Source of the DNA: Verrucomicrobiota bacterium
GTDB taxonomy: Bacteria > Verrucomicrobiota > Kiritimatiellia > JAAZAB01
Assembly (NCBI GenBank): GCA_018898455.1
Contig: JAHIJO010000009.1
Coordinates: 1-39,153, forward strand
Reading direction: 5' to 3'
Length of the DNA stretch: 39,153 nt
Shown here: piece after piece, positions 23,198-31,279 of the stretch
Layout of the letters: each line of letters starts with the position of its first letter
Numbering within the stretch: position 1 is the first letter of the stretch
Position numbers and translations under genes: made by a program
The notes under the pieces: generated by a model
The model's database searches: none
The model's input: only the letters and a program-made list of their open reading frames with translations
Told to the model about the DNA's origin: nothing

Positions 23198-25621
23198 TCA
23201 GCGATCCGTCCGGGTGACGCCCAGGCTCAGGATGGGCAGGACATCCTTTTCCAGCGTCCGGTTGAGATCGAACAGCATGAATCCGCCGGCGCCCGCGCTG
23301 CGGACCTGTAAAATCTGTTCGATGACCTGGTCCGGCGCGAGCCGGCTTTCCGTGGCCGTCACGCCAATCCCGGGGAATACCCGGCCTCTGGATTTCGGCA
23401 GCATCGTTTGCCGCCGGACCAGCGCCTTGAAGGCGGCGCTATCGTCGGCGTAATCCATCGGGCAGACGAAATCCACCAGACCCTCCTTCAGCCAGAGGCC
23501 CCAGTCTTGTCCCATACCGACGGAGCACTCGGGATAATTCGGGTACACGGCGGCGGAGAGCTTGATGCCCGGGTTGCGCCGCCGGAGGAGATCGCGCGTG
23601 GAACGCAGGAAACCCGTGATCTGATTGCGGCGCCATGTTGCGAAGGAGTCTTTCAACTCGCCGGATTTAACGCTGTCCGGCCAGTCGCGGACCGACCGGC
23701 CCCGCCACTGTTCAAACCGCTGTCGGCACCCGGAGCAGAAACAGGCGTGAGCACTCGGGTAGCGCATATAATCCAGGTGAATCCCATCCACCCTGGCGCT
23801 CGTGATCAGTTCGGAAATCATGTTGAGTTCCTGGGCGATGTTTTCGGGATGCGTGGGGCAGAGCCATTTCAGCGTCTGGCGGTCATCTGTTTTTTGAAGG
23901 CGTCCGGCCTTGCGAAGCTGGTCCACGAGTGAATCCGGCGCCTGGCCCAGGTTCCAGCATATTTTCCAGACGTGCAGTTCGAGCCCATACCGGCGCGCGG
24001 CCGCGGCGCTCTGTTTTAACTGATCCCCGTATTTCCTGGCCGTGGAGGAAGCCGGCACATATTGACTGGCATAATGGGCCGTTCCCGCCCAGGCCAGATT
24101 GGGAAACACCGCGGTGAAGCCCGACTCGGACAACGCCTGGCAGGTGGCGTTCCAGTTGCCGGGATATAAACCGGTGCCGGTATGGTTCCAGACGCCGCGG
24201 AATTCCGGGGAACGCGGCTGTTGAACGCCGGCATAGGCGCGAACCAGCGCGGCCTTCAGGTCCCGCCCGGTATCCACCACCTCCGGATACTGTTGCCGGG
24301 CGACGCAGGAACGCATTTGGTCATCCAGCGCCTCAACCTGCGTGAGTAGGGATTCGGACGTGTCGTTCTCATCCAGCCGCCGGATACCGGCCAGCGCCGC
24401 CGGCAGGCCTTGGAACGACGCCACGTTTCCGGACGTGATCCAGGCGCGTTCCGCGGCGTCTTTCCAAACGGAGGCATTGAGAGAGCCCAGCAGGGCCAGA
24501 AGCAGGTCTTTCTTGTTCCCGTCGTCGCCGTCCAGAAGGATATGGGACATCCAAAATCCGTGATCCGACCGGACCCAGGCCGGATCGGAAAGCGCGGCGC
24601 CATCCGCTGTTCGCCAGGTCGCGATGACACGGGCGTTGGTGTCGGCGGGATACACCGGGCGGATATTGCTCGACGTCTGGAAAATGACGGCGGGTGTATG
24701 GGCGGGCGCGTTGCGATTAAATGCGAAACTGCTCCATTGCCCCGGTTTCGGCGCCGCCTGGTAATCCCCCACGGTCATATCCAGGAGCTTTGCCAGCCGG
24801 GGTTCCGCGGCATAGAACACGATCAGCTTGCCGCCGCGTTTCACAAAGGAGGCCAGCGCCCGGAGTTCCCGCCGGGGCGGGTAGGGGTTATAAGGCAGGA
24901 TGGCCACCCGCGCCGAATCGAGGCTTCCGTTGATCACCTGCGTGTCATCGATGACGGTATGAGGAATGCCCAGATCGTTAAGCCAGCGGCTCAAACGCGA
25001 TGCCGCGCTTCGGGAGGCGTTCCTTTCGTCCGGGTTGGGGGCGGAATCGACGGCGCTAACAACAGCGATATCGCATGACCGGACGCGCAGGGAGTGCACG
25101 GTCACCTCGGCAGGAATGTCCGCTGCCTTGGTGAAGCTGAGCCGAACACCCTTGATGGCATCCCATCCCGAAGGCCGGCCTTCCGTCGCCGCGGCGTGAA
25201 GGGAAAACGAAATCTTCTGCCGTCCGGAAAATTTCAACCGGGGGAGCCAAAGGTGCCAGCCGTCTCCGCTTTTCAGGTATAAGCCGACAGATTGGATGGC
25301 CTCCGGCCTTGCGCACGTGATATCCAGTTCCAGCGTCGAATAATGACTCAGGTCCAGCGCTACGGTCCGATCCCAGAAAACACGCGGGATGTTGTCCTGG
25401 AACGGACAGGAGAAACGGAGTCCGGCGGGGGTTCCGGTATCGGCGCGCACGGCGGGAGCGCCGGGGCCGGCCCGCCAGCCCGCGTCCGATCCGCCGACGT
25501 TTTTCGGGGAGAAGATATCGATCGTGCGTATCTGATCCGCCCGGACCGATCCGGCGGCCAACAGGCCCAGCAGTGCCAGGCGAACCAACAGACTCCTGAC
25601 CGGCTTATATCCGTATTTCAT
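23198..25621 (-). CDS. secreted GHL10-type glycoside hydrolase-like protein
   Basis: The 807-residue protein starts at the ATG at 25621, chosen because a signal peptide follows (SLLVRLALLGLLAAGSVRAD). The N-terminal part (about 30-200) is beta-rich and may be a carbohydrate-binding-like module. The next region (about 210-400) contains ARVAILPYNPYPPRRELRAL and FVKRGGKLIVFY, which resembles a Rossmann-type or glutamine-amidotransferase-like fold. From about residue 474 to the end is the GHL10 barrel: EFRGVWNHTG, FTAVFPNLAWAG, LELHVWKICWN and DGIHLDYMRYP. A FCSGC pair sits just after the last motif. The family is predicted to cleave glycosidic bonds, but the substrate is unknown. It is divergent from the NusG paralogue. 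Confidence 0.85.
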   Translation of the reverse strand: MKYGYKPVRSLLVRLALLGLLAAGSVRADQIRTIDIFSPKNVGGSDAGWRAGPGAPAVRADTGTPAGLRFSCPFQDNIPRVFWDRTVALDLSHYSTLELDITCARPEAIQSVGLYLKSGDGWHLWLPRLKFSGRQKISFSLHAAATEGRPSGWDAIKGVRLSFTKAADIPAEVTVHSLRVRSCDIAVVSAVDSAPNPDERNASRSAASRLSRWLNDLGIPHTVIDDTQVINGSLDSARVAILPYNPYPPRRELRALASFVKRGGKLIVFYAAEPRLAKLLDMTVGDYQAAPKPGQWSSFAFNRNAPAHTPAVIFQTSSNIRPVYPADTNARVIATWRTADGAALSDPAWVRSDHGFWMSHILLDGDDGNKKDLLLALLGSLNASVWKDAAERAWITSGNVASFQGLPAALAGIRRLDENDTSESLLTQVEALDDQMRSCVARQQYPEVVDTGRDLKAALVRAYAGVQQPRSPEFRGVWNHTGTGLYPGNWNATCQALSESGFTAVFPNLAWAGTAHYASQYVPASSTARKYGDQLKQSAAAARRYGLELHVWKICWNLGQAPDSLVDQLRKAGRLQKTDDRQTLKWLCPTHPENIAQELNMISELITSARVDGIHLDYMRYPSAHACFCSGCRQRFEQWRGRSVRDWPDSVKSGELKDSFATWRRNQITGFLRSTRDLLRRRNPGIKLSAAVYPNYPECSVGMGQDWGLWLKEGLVDFVCPMDYADDSAAFKALVRRQTMLPKSRGRVFPGIGVTATESRLAPDQVIEQILQVRSAGAGGFMLFDLNRTLEKDVLPILSLGVTRTDR

Positions 25622-25709
25622 CCGGGGCGTAATCTCCAATAACAATTACTGAATTCTCGCATGATAAATTGCCAAGGCGAGTTTTTTCTTATATCATTTC
25701 CCTTGCTCC

Positions 25710-26225
25710 ATGAACAGTAATGAACAAATGAGCGATACCGGCCCGCCGGCGTGGTATGTTCTCCATACGCGCCCGCGCTGCGAGAAAAAACTGGAGGACT
25801 ATTGTCGGGTCTATCATCTGGAGCATTATCTGCCGTTGCGTAAGGAAGTCAAAGTGTATCAGCGGCGCAAGGTCGAAGTCCGAAAGCCGCTGTTTCCCGG
25901 ATATGTGTTTGCCCGGTTTGATTGCTCCCAGCGGGTCGGGGTCTTGCGGAGCCGGCAAGTGGTTCGTGTGTTGACGGTGGGGGACCAGGCGGGATTTATC
26001 TGCGAAATCAATCAGATCCGCAAGGCGCTGACGATCGAACCGACGCTGGGCGCCTGTCCGGCCCTTAAGCGGGGTGCTCGGGTTCGCATCGTGATCGGTC
26101 CGTTCCAGGGATTGGAAGGTGTGGTCAGTGCGTTCAAGGGCCAGACCCGGGTGGTCCTGAATGTCAACCTGATCGGGCAGGGCGTGCCCGTCGAGGTGAC
26201 GCCGGACATGCTGGAAAGACTTTAA
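25710..26225 (+). CDS. NusG-family transcription antitermination paralogue
   Basis: The 171-residue protein has an N-terminal NGN domain (AWYVLHTRPRCEKKLEDYC, then KPLFPGYVFARFD) and a C-terminal KOW domain (GARVRIVIGPFQGLEGVVSA). These proteins bind the elongating RNA polymerase, and specialised paralogues such as RfaH/UpxY act on particular long operons. The usual housekeeping nusG neighbours (secE, rplK, rplA) are absent, so this is probably a specialised copy. It lies 16 bases upstream of a GmhB-like phosphatase gene, hinting at a link with surface polysaccharide. No polysaccharide operon is visible here. An in-frame ATG at 25728 is an alternative start, and neither has a clear ribosome site. 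Confidence 0.88.
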   Translation: MNSNEQMSDTGPPAWYVLHTRPRCEKKLEDYCRVYHLEHYLPLRKEVKVYQRRKVEVRKPLFPGYVFARFDCSQRVGVLRSRQVVRVLTVGDQAGFICEINQIRKALTIEPTLGACPALKRGARVRIVIGPFQGLEGVVSAFKGQTRVVLNVNLIGQGVPVEVTPDMLERL

Positions 26226-26241
26226 TCAAGGAAAAAAAATC

Positions 26242-26772
26242 ATGCCTCAAAAAAAATGTGTATTTTTTGACAGGGATGGAATTGTCAACAAATCGCCGGG
26301 CGCGGGAAAGTACGTGTTGGGCTGGGAAGAATTTCATCTGGTTCCCGAGTTTCCGGAGTGTCTGCAAATTGCGCATTGTTGCGGCTATGAAGCCGCTATC
26401 GTGACGAATCAGCGGGCCGTGGCCCTGGGTCTCCTCAGCGCCAGCCGGCTGGATGCGATCCATCAGCGCCTGCGGGATCTGCTGGAACGGGAGTATCGGC
26501 AGAGTGTGCTGGATATCCTGTATTGTCCCCATGATGTCGGCGCATGTGCCTGCCGGAAACCCAACCCCGGTATGCTGTTGACCATTGCGGCCCGGCATGC
26601 TGTCGATCTGGGCCGATCCTGGATGGTGGGCGACGCGGAAACCGACGTCGAAGCCGGGCGGCGGGCCGGATGCCGGACGATTCTGGTGGGTCCGGCATCG
26701 GCGGATGCCCGGGCGGATGCCCGGGTGGACACAATACAAGCCCTGCCGGCCTTGCTCGAGTCCCTGCTGTGA
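26242..26772 (+). CDS. HAD-family phosphatase, GmhB-like
   Basis: The 176-residue protein has the HAD motifs FFDRDGIVN (nucleophile D10, acid/base D12), VTNQR, RKPNPGML and VGDAETDVEAG. A Cys/His loop between them (YCPHDVGACACRKP) is the zinc knuckle of the D-glycero-D-manno-heptose-1,7-bisphosphate 7-phosphatase (GmhB) and histidinol-phosphatase branch. GmhB makes a precursor of lipopolysaccharide heptose; histidinol phosphatase acts in histidine synthesis. The lack of his genes and the NusG neighbour favour the heptose role, without proof. AAGGAA precedes the ATG. Confidence 0.87.
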   Translation: MPQKKCVFFDRDGIVNKSPGAGKYVLGWEEFHLVPEFPECLQIAHCCGYEAAIVTNQRAVALGLLSASRLDAIHQRLRDLLEREYRQSVLDILYCPHDVGACACRKPNPGMLLTIAARHAVDLGRSWMVGDAETDVEAGRRAGCRTILVGPASADARADARVDTIQALPALLESLL

Positions 26773-26807
26773 ATAAAAGCCGACCCCGCGGCGGGCTTGG
26801 CTTTTAT
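26773..26807. terminator. bidirectional hairpin between the gmhB-like and TPR genes
   Basis: ATAAAAGCC (26773-26781) pairs with GGCTTTTAT (26799-26807) around a GC-rich centre with its own small stem. It starts right after the phosphatase stop and covers the stop of the converging TPR gene (26804-26806). Both strands read A-rich into T-rich arms. Confidence 0.6.
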
Positions 26808-27796
26808 CGAAGTTGTTTTTTCAGATCCGGGTCGGGGACGCCGCCGTACCGGAGCGCGTTTTCATAATGCCCGCGGGCAATGGCGGGACTTGAGGGTTTC
26901 AGTTTCAAACTGAGGCGCGCCAGATTGTAATAGGCGTCACCGAGTTTTGGATCCAACTGAATTGCTTTTTGAGTTTCCACCCGGGCATCATCCAGCCTGT
27001 TGCGGCCGGCCTGGGCGACGCCCATGGCCAGGTGGGCGGTCGCGTTCATCGGCTGTTGATGGAGGACAATGAGCAGGAGCTGATAGGCTTTGTAAAATTC
27101 ACTGTCGTGGCAATAAACCAGGGCCATCAGAAGATTCAACGCGGCATCGGGATCGGGGAGTTCCATCCCTCTCTGCAGAAGAATGCGCGCGTTTTCAGGC
27201 ATACTCAGGTACAAATAACAACGCCCGGCGCCCTTGATCGCGTCGCGGCTCAGCGGTTGTTCCTCCAGAATGGTCAGGTACGTTTCCAGCGCGCTCTTCA
27301 CATCGCCGGCGCGTTCCTTCTGAAGGGCGGCGCGCAGGTTTGCGGAAACCCGGGCGGCGTCCGCCGGCGCCGGTGATCCAGCCGGGGAAGGGATGAAAAG
27401 TTCGCGCGGCGGCTGGATCGGCGGCGGCTCGGCCGCCGCCCGGGTTTCCGCCGGCGCCGGTGGCGCGGGGCGGAGCTTGGCCAGCTCATCAGCGCAATAC
27501 TTGATGCGGAAAGCCACGACATTGGTTTCCCAAAGCGGGTACTCGGCGGCCAGCTTTTGATACAGGTTCTGCGCTTCCGCGTAGAGTTCGATCGCGGTAT
27601 CGGTCATATCCTGTTTTTTCAGCCAATCGGCCTGCATCATGGAATCGTATGCCGTCACGTATTGGTGGGAAGGGGATATGGGTTGGGTATTCCCGGCGGA
27701 AGGGGCGGGATCGGAGGCCGTGGAAACATCGGCGGCCATTCCCGGCCCGGATAGCAGGAACCCCAGGAACATGCGGAACAACAGTTTTGAAATCAT
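26804..27796 (-). CDS. exported TPR-repeat protein
   Basis: The 330-residue protein starts at the ATG at 27796, preferred because a signal peptide follows (MISKLLFRMFLGFLLSGPGMAAD). A longer frame reaches 27919. A Pro/Ala-rich linker (about 120-155) separates a helical N-terminal part from a C-terminal array of tetratricopeptide-like repeats (about 165-325). These include ALETYLTILEEQPLSRDAIKGAGRC and DPKLGDAYYNLARLSLKLKPSSP. TPR arrays mediate protein contacts. Divergent transcription from the gspK-like gene, 142 bases away, suggests that it may serve the secretion machinery, but this rests on position only. Confidence 0.8.
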   Translation of the reverse strand: MISKLLFRMFLGFLLSGPGMAADVSTASDPAPSAGNTQPISPSHQYVTAYDSMMQADWLKKQDMTDTAIELYAEAQNLYQKLAAEYPLWETNVVAFRIKYCADELAKLRPAPPAPAETRAAAEPPPIQPPRELFIPSPAGSPAPADAARVSANLRAALQKERAGDVKSALETYLTILEEQPLSRDAIKGAGRCYLYLSMPENARILLQRGMELPDPDAALNLLMALVYCHDSEFYKAYQLLLIVLHQQPMNATAHLAMGVAQAGRNRLDDARVETQKAIQLDPKLGDAYYNLARLSLKLKPSSPAIARGHYENALRYGGVPDPDLKKQLR

Positions 27797-27938
27797 TCGC
27801 AGTCTTTTTCTTTTGAGTGGTTTGACTTGACGTCCGTTTATGGTAATAATGCCTCCGACTAAACGCCCGGCTTGTGAATGTTTTCTTCGTCTGAATTGTT
27901 GCGTTTTTTTGATGAACATCTATTGTTAACTATACACC

Positions 27939-28892
27939 ATGGATGGGGATACCAGTCAATATCGTTCTTCACGGTCGGATGACCAGGGCATGATCCTGGT
28001 TCTGGTTCTGGTTTTGCTCGGAATGATTACCGCCTTGGTGATCCAATCGCAAATGGTCGCCCGGATGACGCTCGGAACCGAGGAGCGAAAAATCGCGCGG
28101 GTTCAATTGCGCGCGGCGGCCACGGATGCCGCCTGGGAGGCCTTGCGCCTGTTGGTTGACGATGACGATCGCCTGGTGGATCATACCAACGAACCGTGGG
28201 CGACTCCCGGGGGGCGGCTGTTGCCGAATGGCATTGAAACGTCGGTTCAGATCGAAGACGAAAACCGGCGTTTTGATATCAACAGCCTCTCTGTCCGGCT
28301 GCCCGAGAAAACGCAGCGATTTCCGTTGGATATCGTCCGGGATATCCTGGCCCTGTCGCGTCAGCCGGATCCCTTGGTCCAGGCCCAGGTGTTGCAGGAC
28401 TGGCTTGATCCGGATCATGCGGGGCTTCGGGAGGAGGATTATTATCGAAGTCTTAACCCGCCGGTGACGATCGCCGATGCCCTCATGGAAAGTCCGCAGG
28501 AATTGGCCGAGGTGCTGGCGCGGTCGGGATCGCGCGGTGGAGTGCCGCCGGGGTTTGCTGTTCTGCCCGATCGCGCCAGGCGGATCATGCCGGTCAACCT
28601 GAATACGGCGGAGCGCGATGTGATCCTGGCCGTGTTGGGACCGCAGAACGCCGCCGCCGCGGCAACGCTCATCGGACTTCGGGATGCCGGCCCGTTGGCC
28701 TCGCTGACGGTGTTGAACCGGCTTCTGAAAACAGGCCCGGAGAATCCATGGAGCCTGTATTTCAATGTCAAAAGCAGTTTTTTTTCGGTGACGGCCCGCG
28801 CCGCGAAAGGCGAAGACTCTGAAGAGGTGTACGCGCTGGTGTGCCGCGATGCGCAGGGGAATGTCGATATTCTCCGCTGGGTCTGTCAATAA
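27939..28892 (+). CDS. gspK: type II secretion minor pseudopilin, GspK-like
   Basis: The 317-residue protein has a prepilin-type start: a charged 17-residue leader ending in SDDQG, then the hydrophobic stretch MILVLVLVLLGMITALVI. Processing by prepilin peptidase would occur after that Gly. Position +5 is not Glu, as is usual for the K pseudopilin. The large periplasmic domain has RFDINSL, DWLDPD and the helix-hairpin segment MPVNLNTAERDVILAVLG, all typical of GspK. GspK caps the pseudopilus of the type II secretion system. The start has no clear ribosome site, and the initial ATG may not be the true one. L- and M-like genes follow; the major pseudopilin and ATPase genes are not here. Confidence 0.85.
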   Translation: MDGDTSQYRSSRSDDQGMILVLVLVLLGMITALVIQSQMVARMTLGTEERKIARVQLRAAATDAAWEALRLLVDDDDRLVDHTNEPWATPGGRLLPNGIETSVQIEDENRRFDINSLSVRLPEKTQRFPLDIVRDILALSRQPDPLVQAQVLQDWLDPDHAGLREEDYYRSLNPPVTIADALMESPQELAEVLARSGSRGGVPPGFAVLPDRARRIMPVNLNTAERDVILAVLGPQNAAAAATLIGLRDAGPLASLTVLNRLLKTGPENPWSLYFNVKSSFFSVTARAAKGEDSEEVYALVCRDAQGNVDILRWVCQ

Positions 28893-28917
28893 ATTCCGCA
28901 AGGCGGAATTTATTGAC
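28885..28917. repeat. 15-base-pair palindrome spanning the gspK stop codon
   Basis: GTCAATAAATTCCGC (28885-28899) pairs perfectly with 28903-28917 around the three-base loop AAG. It includes the last codon and the TAA stop (28890-28892) of gspK. No T-run follows. Confidence 0.85.
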
Positions 28918-28964
28918 GGAGATGCGCCGCGGTGGAAAGGCGGCGAATTTTTCTATGGCGTCAT

Positions 28965-29006
28965 GCCCCGGCGGGGCGAAGGGCAATAGGCGGGCGCTTT
29001 AGCGCC
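28965..29006. repeat. two small hairpins between gspK and gspL
   Basis: GCCCC and GGGGC pair around GGC (28965-28977). GGCGCT and AGCGCC pair around TT (28993-29006). With the palindromes on either side they fill the 159-base gap between the two genes. Confidence 0.55.
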
Positions 29007-29031
29007 GGTCGCTGTAAAGGTAAATAGAATT

Positions 29032-29048
29032 GCGTCCCATAGGGACGC
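29032..29048. repeat. three-base-loop palindrome just before gspL
   Basis: GCGTCCC (29032-29038) pairs perfectly with GGGACGC (29042-29048) around ATA. The gspL ATG follows at 29052, and the right arm holds the only ribosome-site-like bases (AGGGA), so folding could affect translation. Confidence 0.7.
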
Positions 29049-29051
29049 TTG

Positions 29052-30641
29052 ATGTTCAAATCCATGGAATGCGATCCTCACAATCATCAGCAAGCCCCTC
29101 GGGCCCGCGAGGATGCGGGCAAGGAAGGGCGCGGCGCCGGCATGTCCGATGGGTCCGGCCGGTCTTGCTTTTTCACGGCCCGATCGTGCTACGGCGTGGC
29201 GCTGTCGGGAAAAACGGCCTTGGTGGTCCGCTCGCGGCGGGGGTCGTCCGGCCGGGTTCGGCATGCCGTTGTGTCGTCCGCCGATGCCGCGGCGTGGTCG
29301 GAGTGGCTGGCGGATAGTGCGCGCCCTGAAAATGTTGTTGCCGGTTGTGTTACGGTTCAGGAAAGCCTGACGTTATGGCTGAAAACCCCGTTTGCCTCCG
29401 TTCCCAAGGCGGAAAAAGTTCTGCCTTCTCTGCTGGATGTCCAGTTGCCGTTTCCACTCGAAAGCTGTCATTATCGTTTTGTGGATATCCGGCGAATGCC
29501 CGACGGCACGACCCAGGCGCTGGCGGTTGCGGCGCGGCGGGAAAGTCTCCAGGCGCGCCTGGCCGCTTACCAGACCCAGCGGCTGAATCCCGTCCTGTTG
29601 GATCATGAAGGCCTGGCGCTCTGGACTCAGAGCTTGGAAGAATATCCCCTGCCGGCGGATGCCCGCCCGCAACGCCGGGAGCCTGCCGGCAACCCTTCGC
29701 GTAACGACGCCGGACCTGTGGTCCGCGTTATTCTCTGGGTGGATGTTGATCATGTGACGCTGGTGATCGGACAAGGCGACCGATATCAGAATGCCCACAG
29801 CATACTGACAAACCTTCCGGCGTTAACGGCAGAAACCGATTCCGGCGCGGCCTTGGAAGGGCTTGTCGGAAGGATTCAGCGAATCGTGCGCGCCGAGCTT
29901 CCGGCGGAACAGCGGGTGCATTGGATGGCGTGTGGCGTCGGTGCGCGGCAGGAAACGCTGATTAACGGATTGCATCAATCCCTGGCCGTCGAATGGCCGG
30001 GGCCCCTGACGATTCACCGGGAACCGGAAACCTTCCTCGCCCGCGCGCTGGGCACACGGGCGCTGACCCGCGGCCCGCTTCGGTGTAATCTGCGAATTTG
30101 CGAATTGGCCCATCCGCTCCTGCTCCGGCAGGTCCGCCGGCGCGCCATAACGACGGCCATGCTGTTCCTGACCGCCGGTGTGCTGTTGTGCGGACTCAAC
30201 CTGGCTTGGCGTCTGCTGGCGGCGCATCGGACAGCGGACGCCAAGCAGGCCGTTGCGACCCTGGCGGCGGGCCTGGCGCCGGGAGCGCGGATTCCCTATG
30301 GCCAGGAAGTTCGGGAAGCGCAGAAGTTTGCCTCTCAGCGGGCGGAACGTGAGGCGCCGTTCCTAAACGCCTTTGAGCCCTCGCTGGTCGCCCGCCTGGC
30401 GGAGCTTATCCGGGAAGGGCAAACGCAGGGCGTGGCGTACGAAACTCTGACGCTTCAGCGCAACGGTTTTTTGCTGACGGGAACCAGTGACGACTGGGAT
30501 CGCTGCGAACGGCTGGCGGTTCGCCTGAAGGCGCCGGGCTATGTCGTGAAGCTGGAGCGTCAGGAGGCTGTTGCGGATGCCCAGGTGCGTTTCTCAATCA
30601 AGGGAGAAAAATTGCCCGCCCCGCCGCGGGGCGGGATTTAA
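29052..30641 (+). CDS. gspL: type II secretion inner-membrane protein, GspL-like
   Basis: The 529-residue protein has a cytoplasmic N-terminal part resembling the actin-like fold of GspL/PilM. It includes CYGVALSGKTALVV, VQESLTLWLKTPFAS and PSLLDVQLPFPLESCHY, plus LNPVLLDHEGLALW. One membrane span follows at about residues 362-385 (AITTAMLFLTAGVLLCGLNLAW), then a periplasmic domain of about 140 residues with a ferredoxin-like pattern. In type II systems GspL links the ATPase to the pseudopilus through GspM. The first 30 residues are unusually Arg/Gly-rich, and an ATG at 29142 is an alternative start. The stop lies just after a GC-rich palindrome (CCCGCCCC and GGGGCGGG). Confidence 0.75.
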   Translation: MFKSMECDPHNHQQAPRAREDAGKEGRGAGMSDGSGRSCFFTARSCYGVALSGKTALVVRSRRGSSGRVRHAVVSSADAAAWSEWLADSARPENVVAGCVTVQESLTLWLKTPFASVPKAEKVLPSLLDVQLPFPLESCHYRFVDIRRMPDGTTQALAVAARRESLQARLAAYQTQRLNPVLLDHEGLALWTQSLEEYPLPADARPQRREPAGNPSRNDAGPVVRVILWVDVDHVTLVIGQGDRYQNAHSILTNLPALTAETDSGAALEGLVGRIQRIVRAELPAEQRVHWMACGVGARQETLINGLHQSLAVEWPGPLTIHREPETFLARALGTRALTRGPLRCNLRICELAHPLLLRQVRRRAITTAMLFLTAGVLLCGLNLAWRLLAAHRTADAKQAVATLAAGLAPGARIPYGQEVREAQKFASQRAEREAPFLNAFEPSLVARLAELIREGQTQGVAYETLTLQRNGFLLTGTSDDWDRCERLAVRLKAPGYVVKLERQEAVADAQVRFSIKGEKLPAPPRGGI

Positions 30642-30671
30642 TGGATTGAAAATGAAGCCATAGCCGGTATA

Positions 30672-30720
30672 CCCGCCTTGCGGGGTAAACTTTACGCTCG
30701 CCACGCGTTTGTGGCGTGGC
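30672..30720. repeat. two small palindromes between gspL and gspM
   Basis: CCCGC and GCGGG pair around CTT (30672-30684). GCCACGC and GCGTGGC pair around seven bases (30700-30720). They lie 30 bases upstream of the next start codon. Confidence 0.55.
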
Positions 30721-30749
30721 CTGCTATTTTCAAGGAAGAGACCCGTCCG

Positions 30750-31247
30750 ATGAAAATCAATACCCTCCAGATCCTGTATGGCAGCGCCACGCTGGCGCTT
30801 ATCGCGGGGATCGGCCTGACCGTTGCCTCGCTGCGGCAGGCGACGTCGCTCGCGCAGAGCCTGCGGGGCCGGGTCGCAGTGGTGGCGGAATTGCAGGCCA
30901 TGGAGCGGGCCAAAGATCGGTATTCAGCGGCTGTTCGGCGGTTCGAAGCCCTGTCAAATACCGCGCCGGTTTCCTTGTCCGGCCTGGCTGCGGCAACAGT
31001 GACCAACGCCACACCCGATATCCGGGAAATAGAATCCAAACCACTGGATCAAGGATGGGTTCTCATACGGTCGGAAGTCATTTTCAACGACCTGAATCTG
31101 GATCAACTGCCGGCGTTTGCGCATGCCGTGGAATCCCAGCGGCCTCCCTGGCGTCTGGTGGAATGTTCGATAACAGCCTCCACCCAGACCGATGGGTTCG
31201 GCCGCGTGGTGCTGATCCTGGAAGCTCTGAGTAAGCAGGCAAAATAA
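30750..31247 (+). CDS. gspM: GspM/PilO-like secretion-system membrane protein
   Basis: The 165-residue protein starts at the ATG at 30750, preferred because GGAAGAG lies upstream and a membrane segment follows (TLQILYGSATLALIAGIGLTVASL). A frame extension reaches 30678. A coiled-coil-like helix (SLAQSLRGRVAVVAELQAMERAKDRY) and a small alpha/beta periplasmic domain follow, as in GspM and PilO proteins that pair with GspL or PilN. Sequence conservation in this family is low, so the call rests on topology and on its place after the gspL-like gene. The run gspK-gspL-gspM ends here. Confidence 0.6.
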   Translation: MKINTLQILYGSATLALIAGIGLTVASLRQATSLAQSLRGRVAVVAELQAMERAKDRYSAAVRRFEALSNTAPVSLSGLAAATVTNATPDIREIESKPLDQGWVLIRSEVIFNDLNLDQLPAFAHAVESQRPPWRLVECSITASTQTDGFGRVVLILEALSKQAK

Positions 31248-31279
31248 AACGTCCGATCTTTACATTGCTGCCAGATGAA

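Noticed and set aside
27969..28901. Open frame of 310 codons on the minus strand
   Set aside because: It is antisense to the gspK-like gene, which has a prepilin leader and family motifs.
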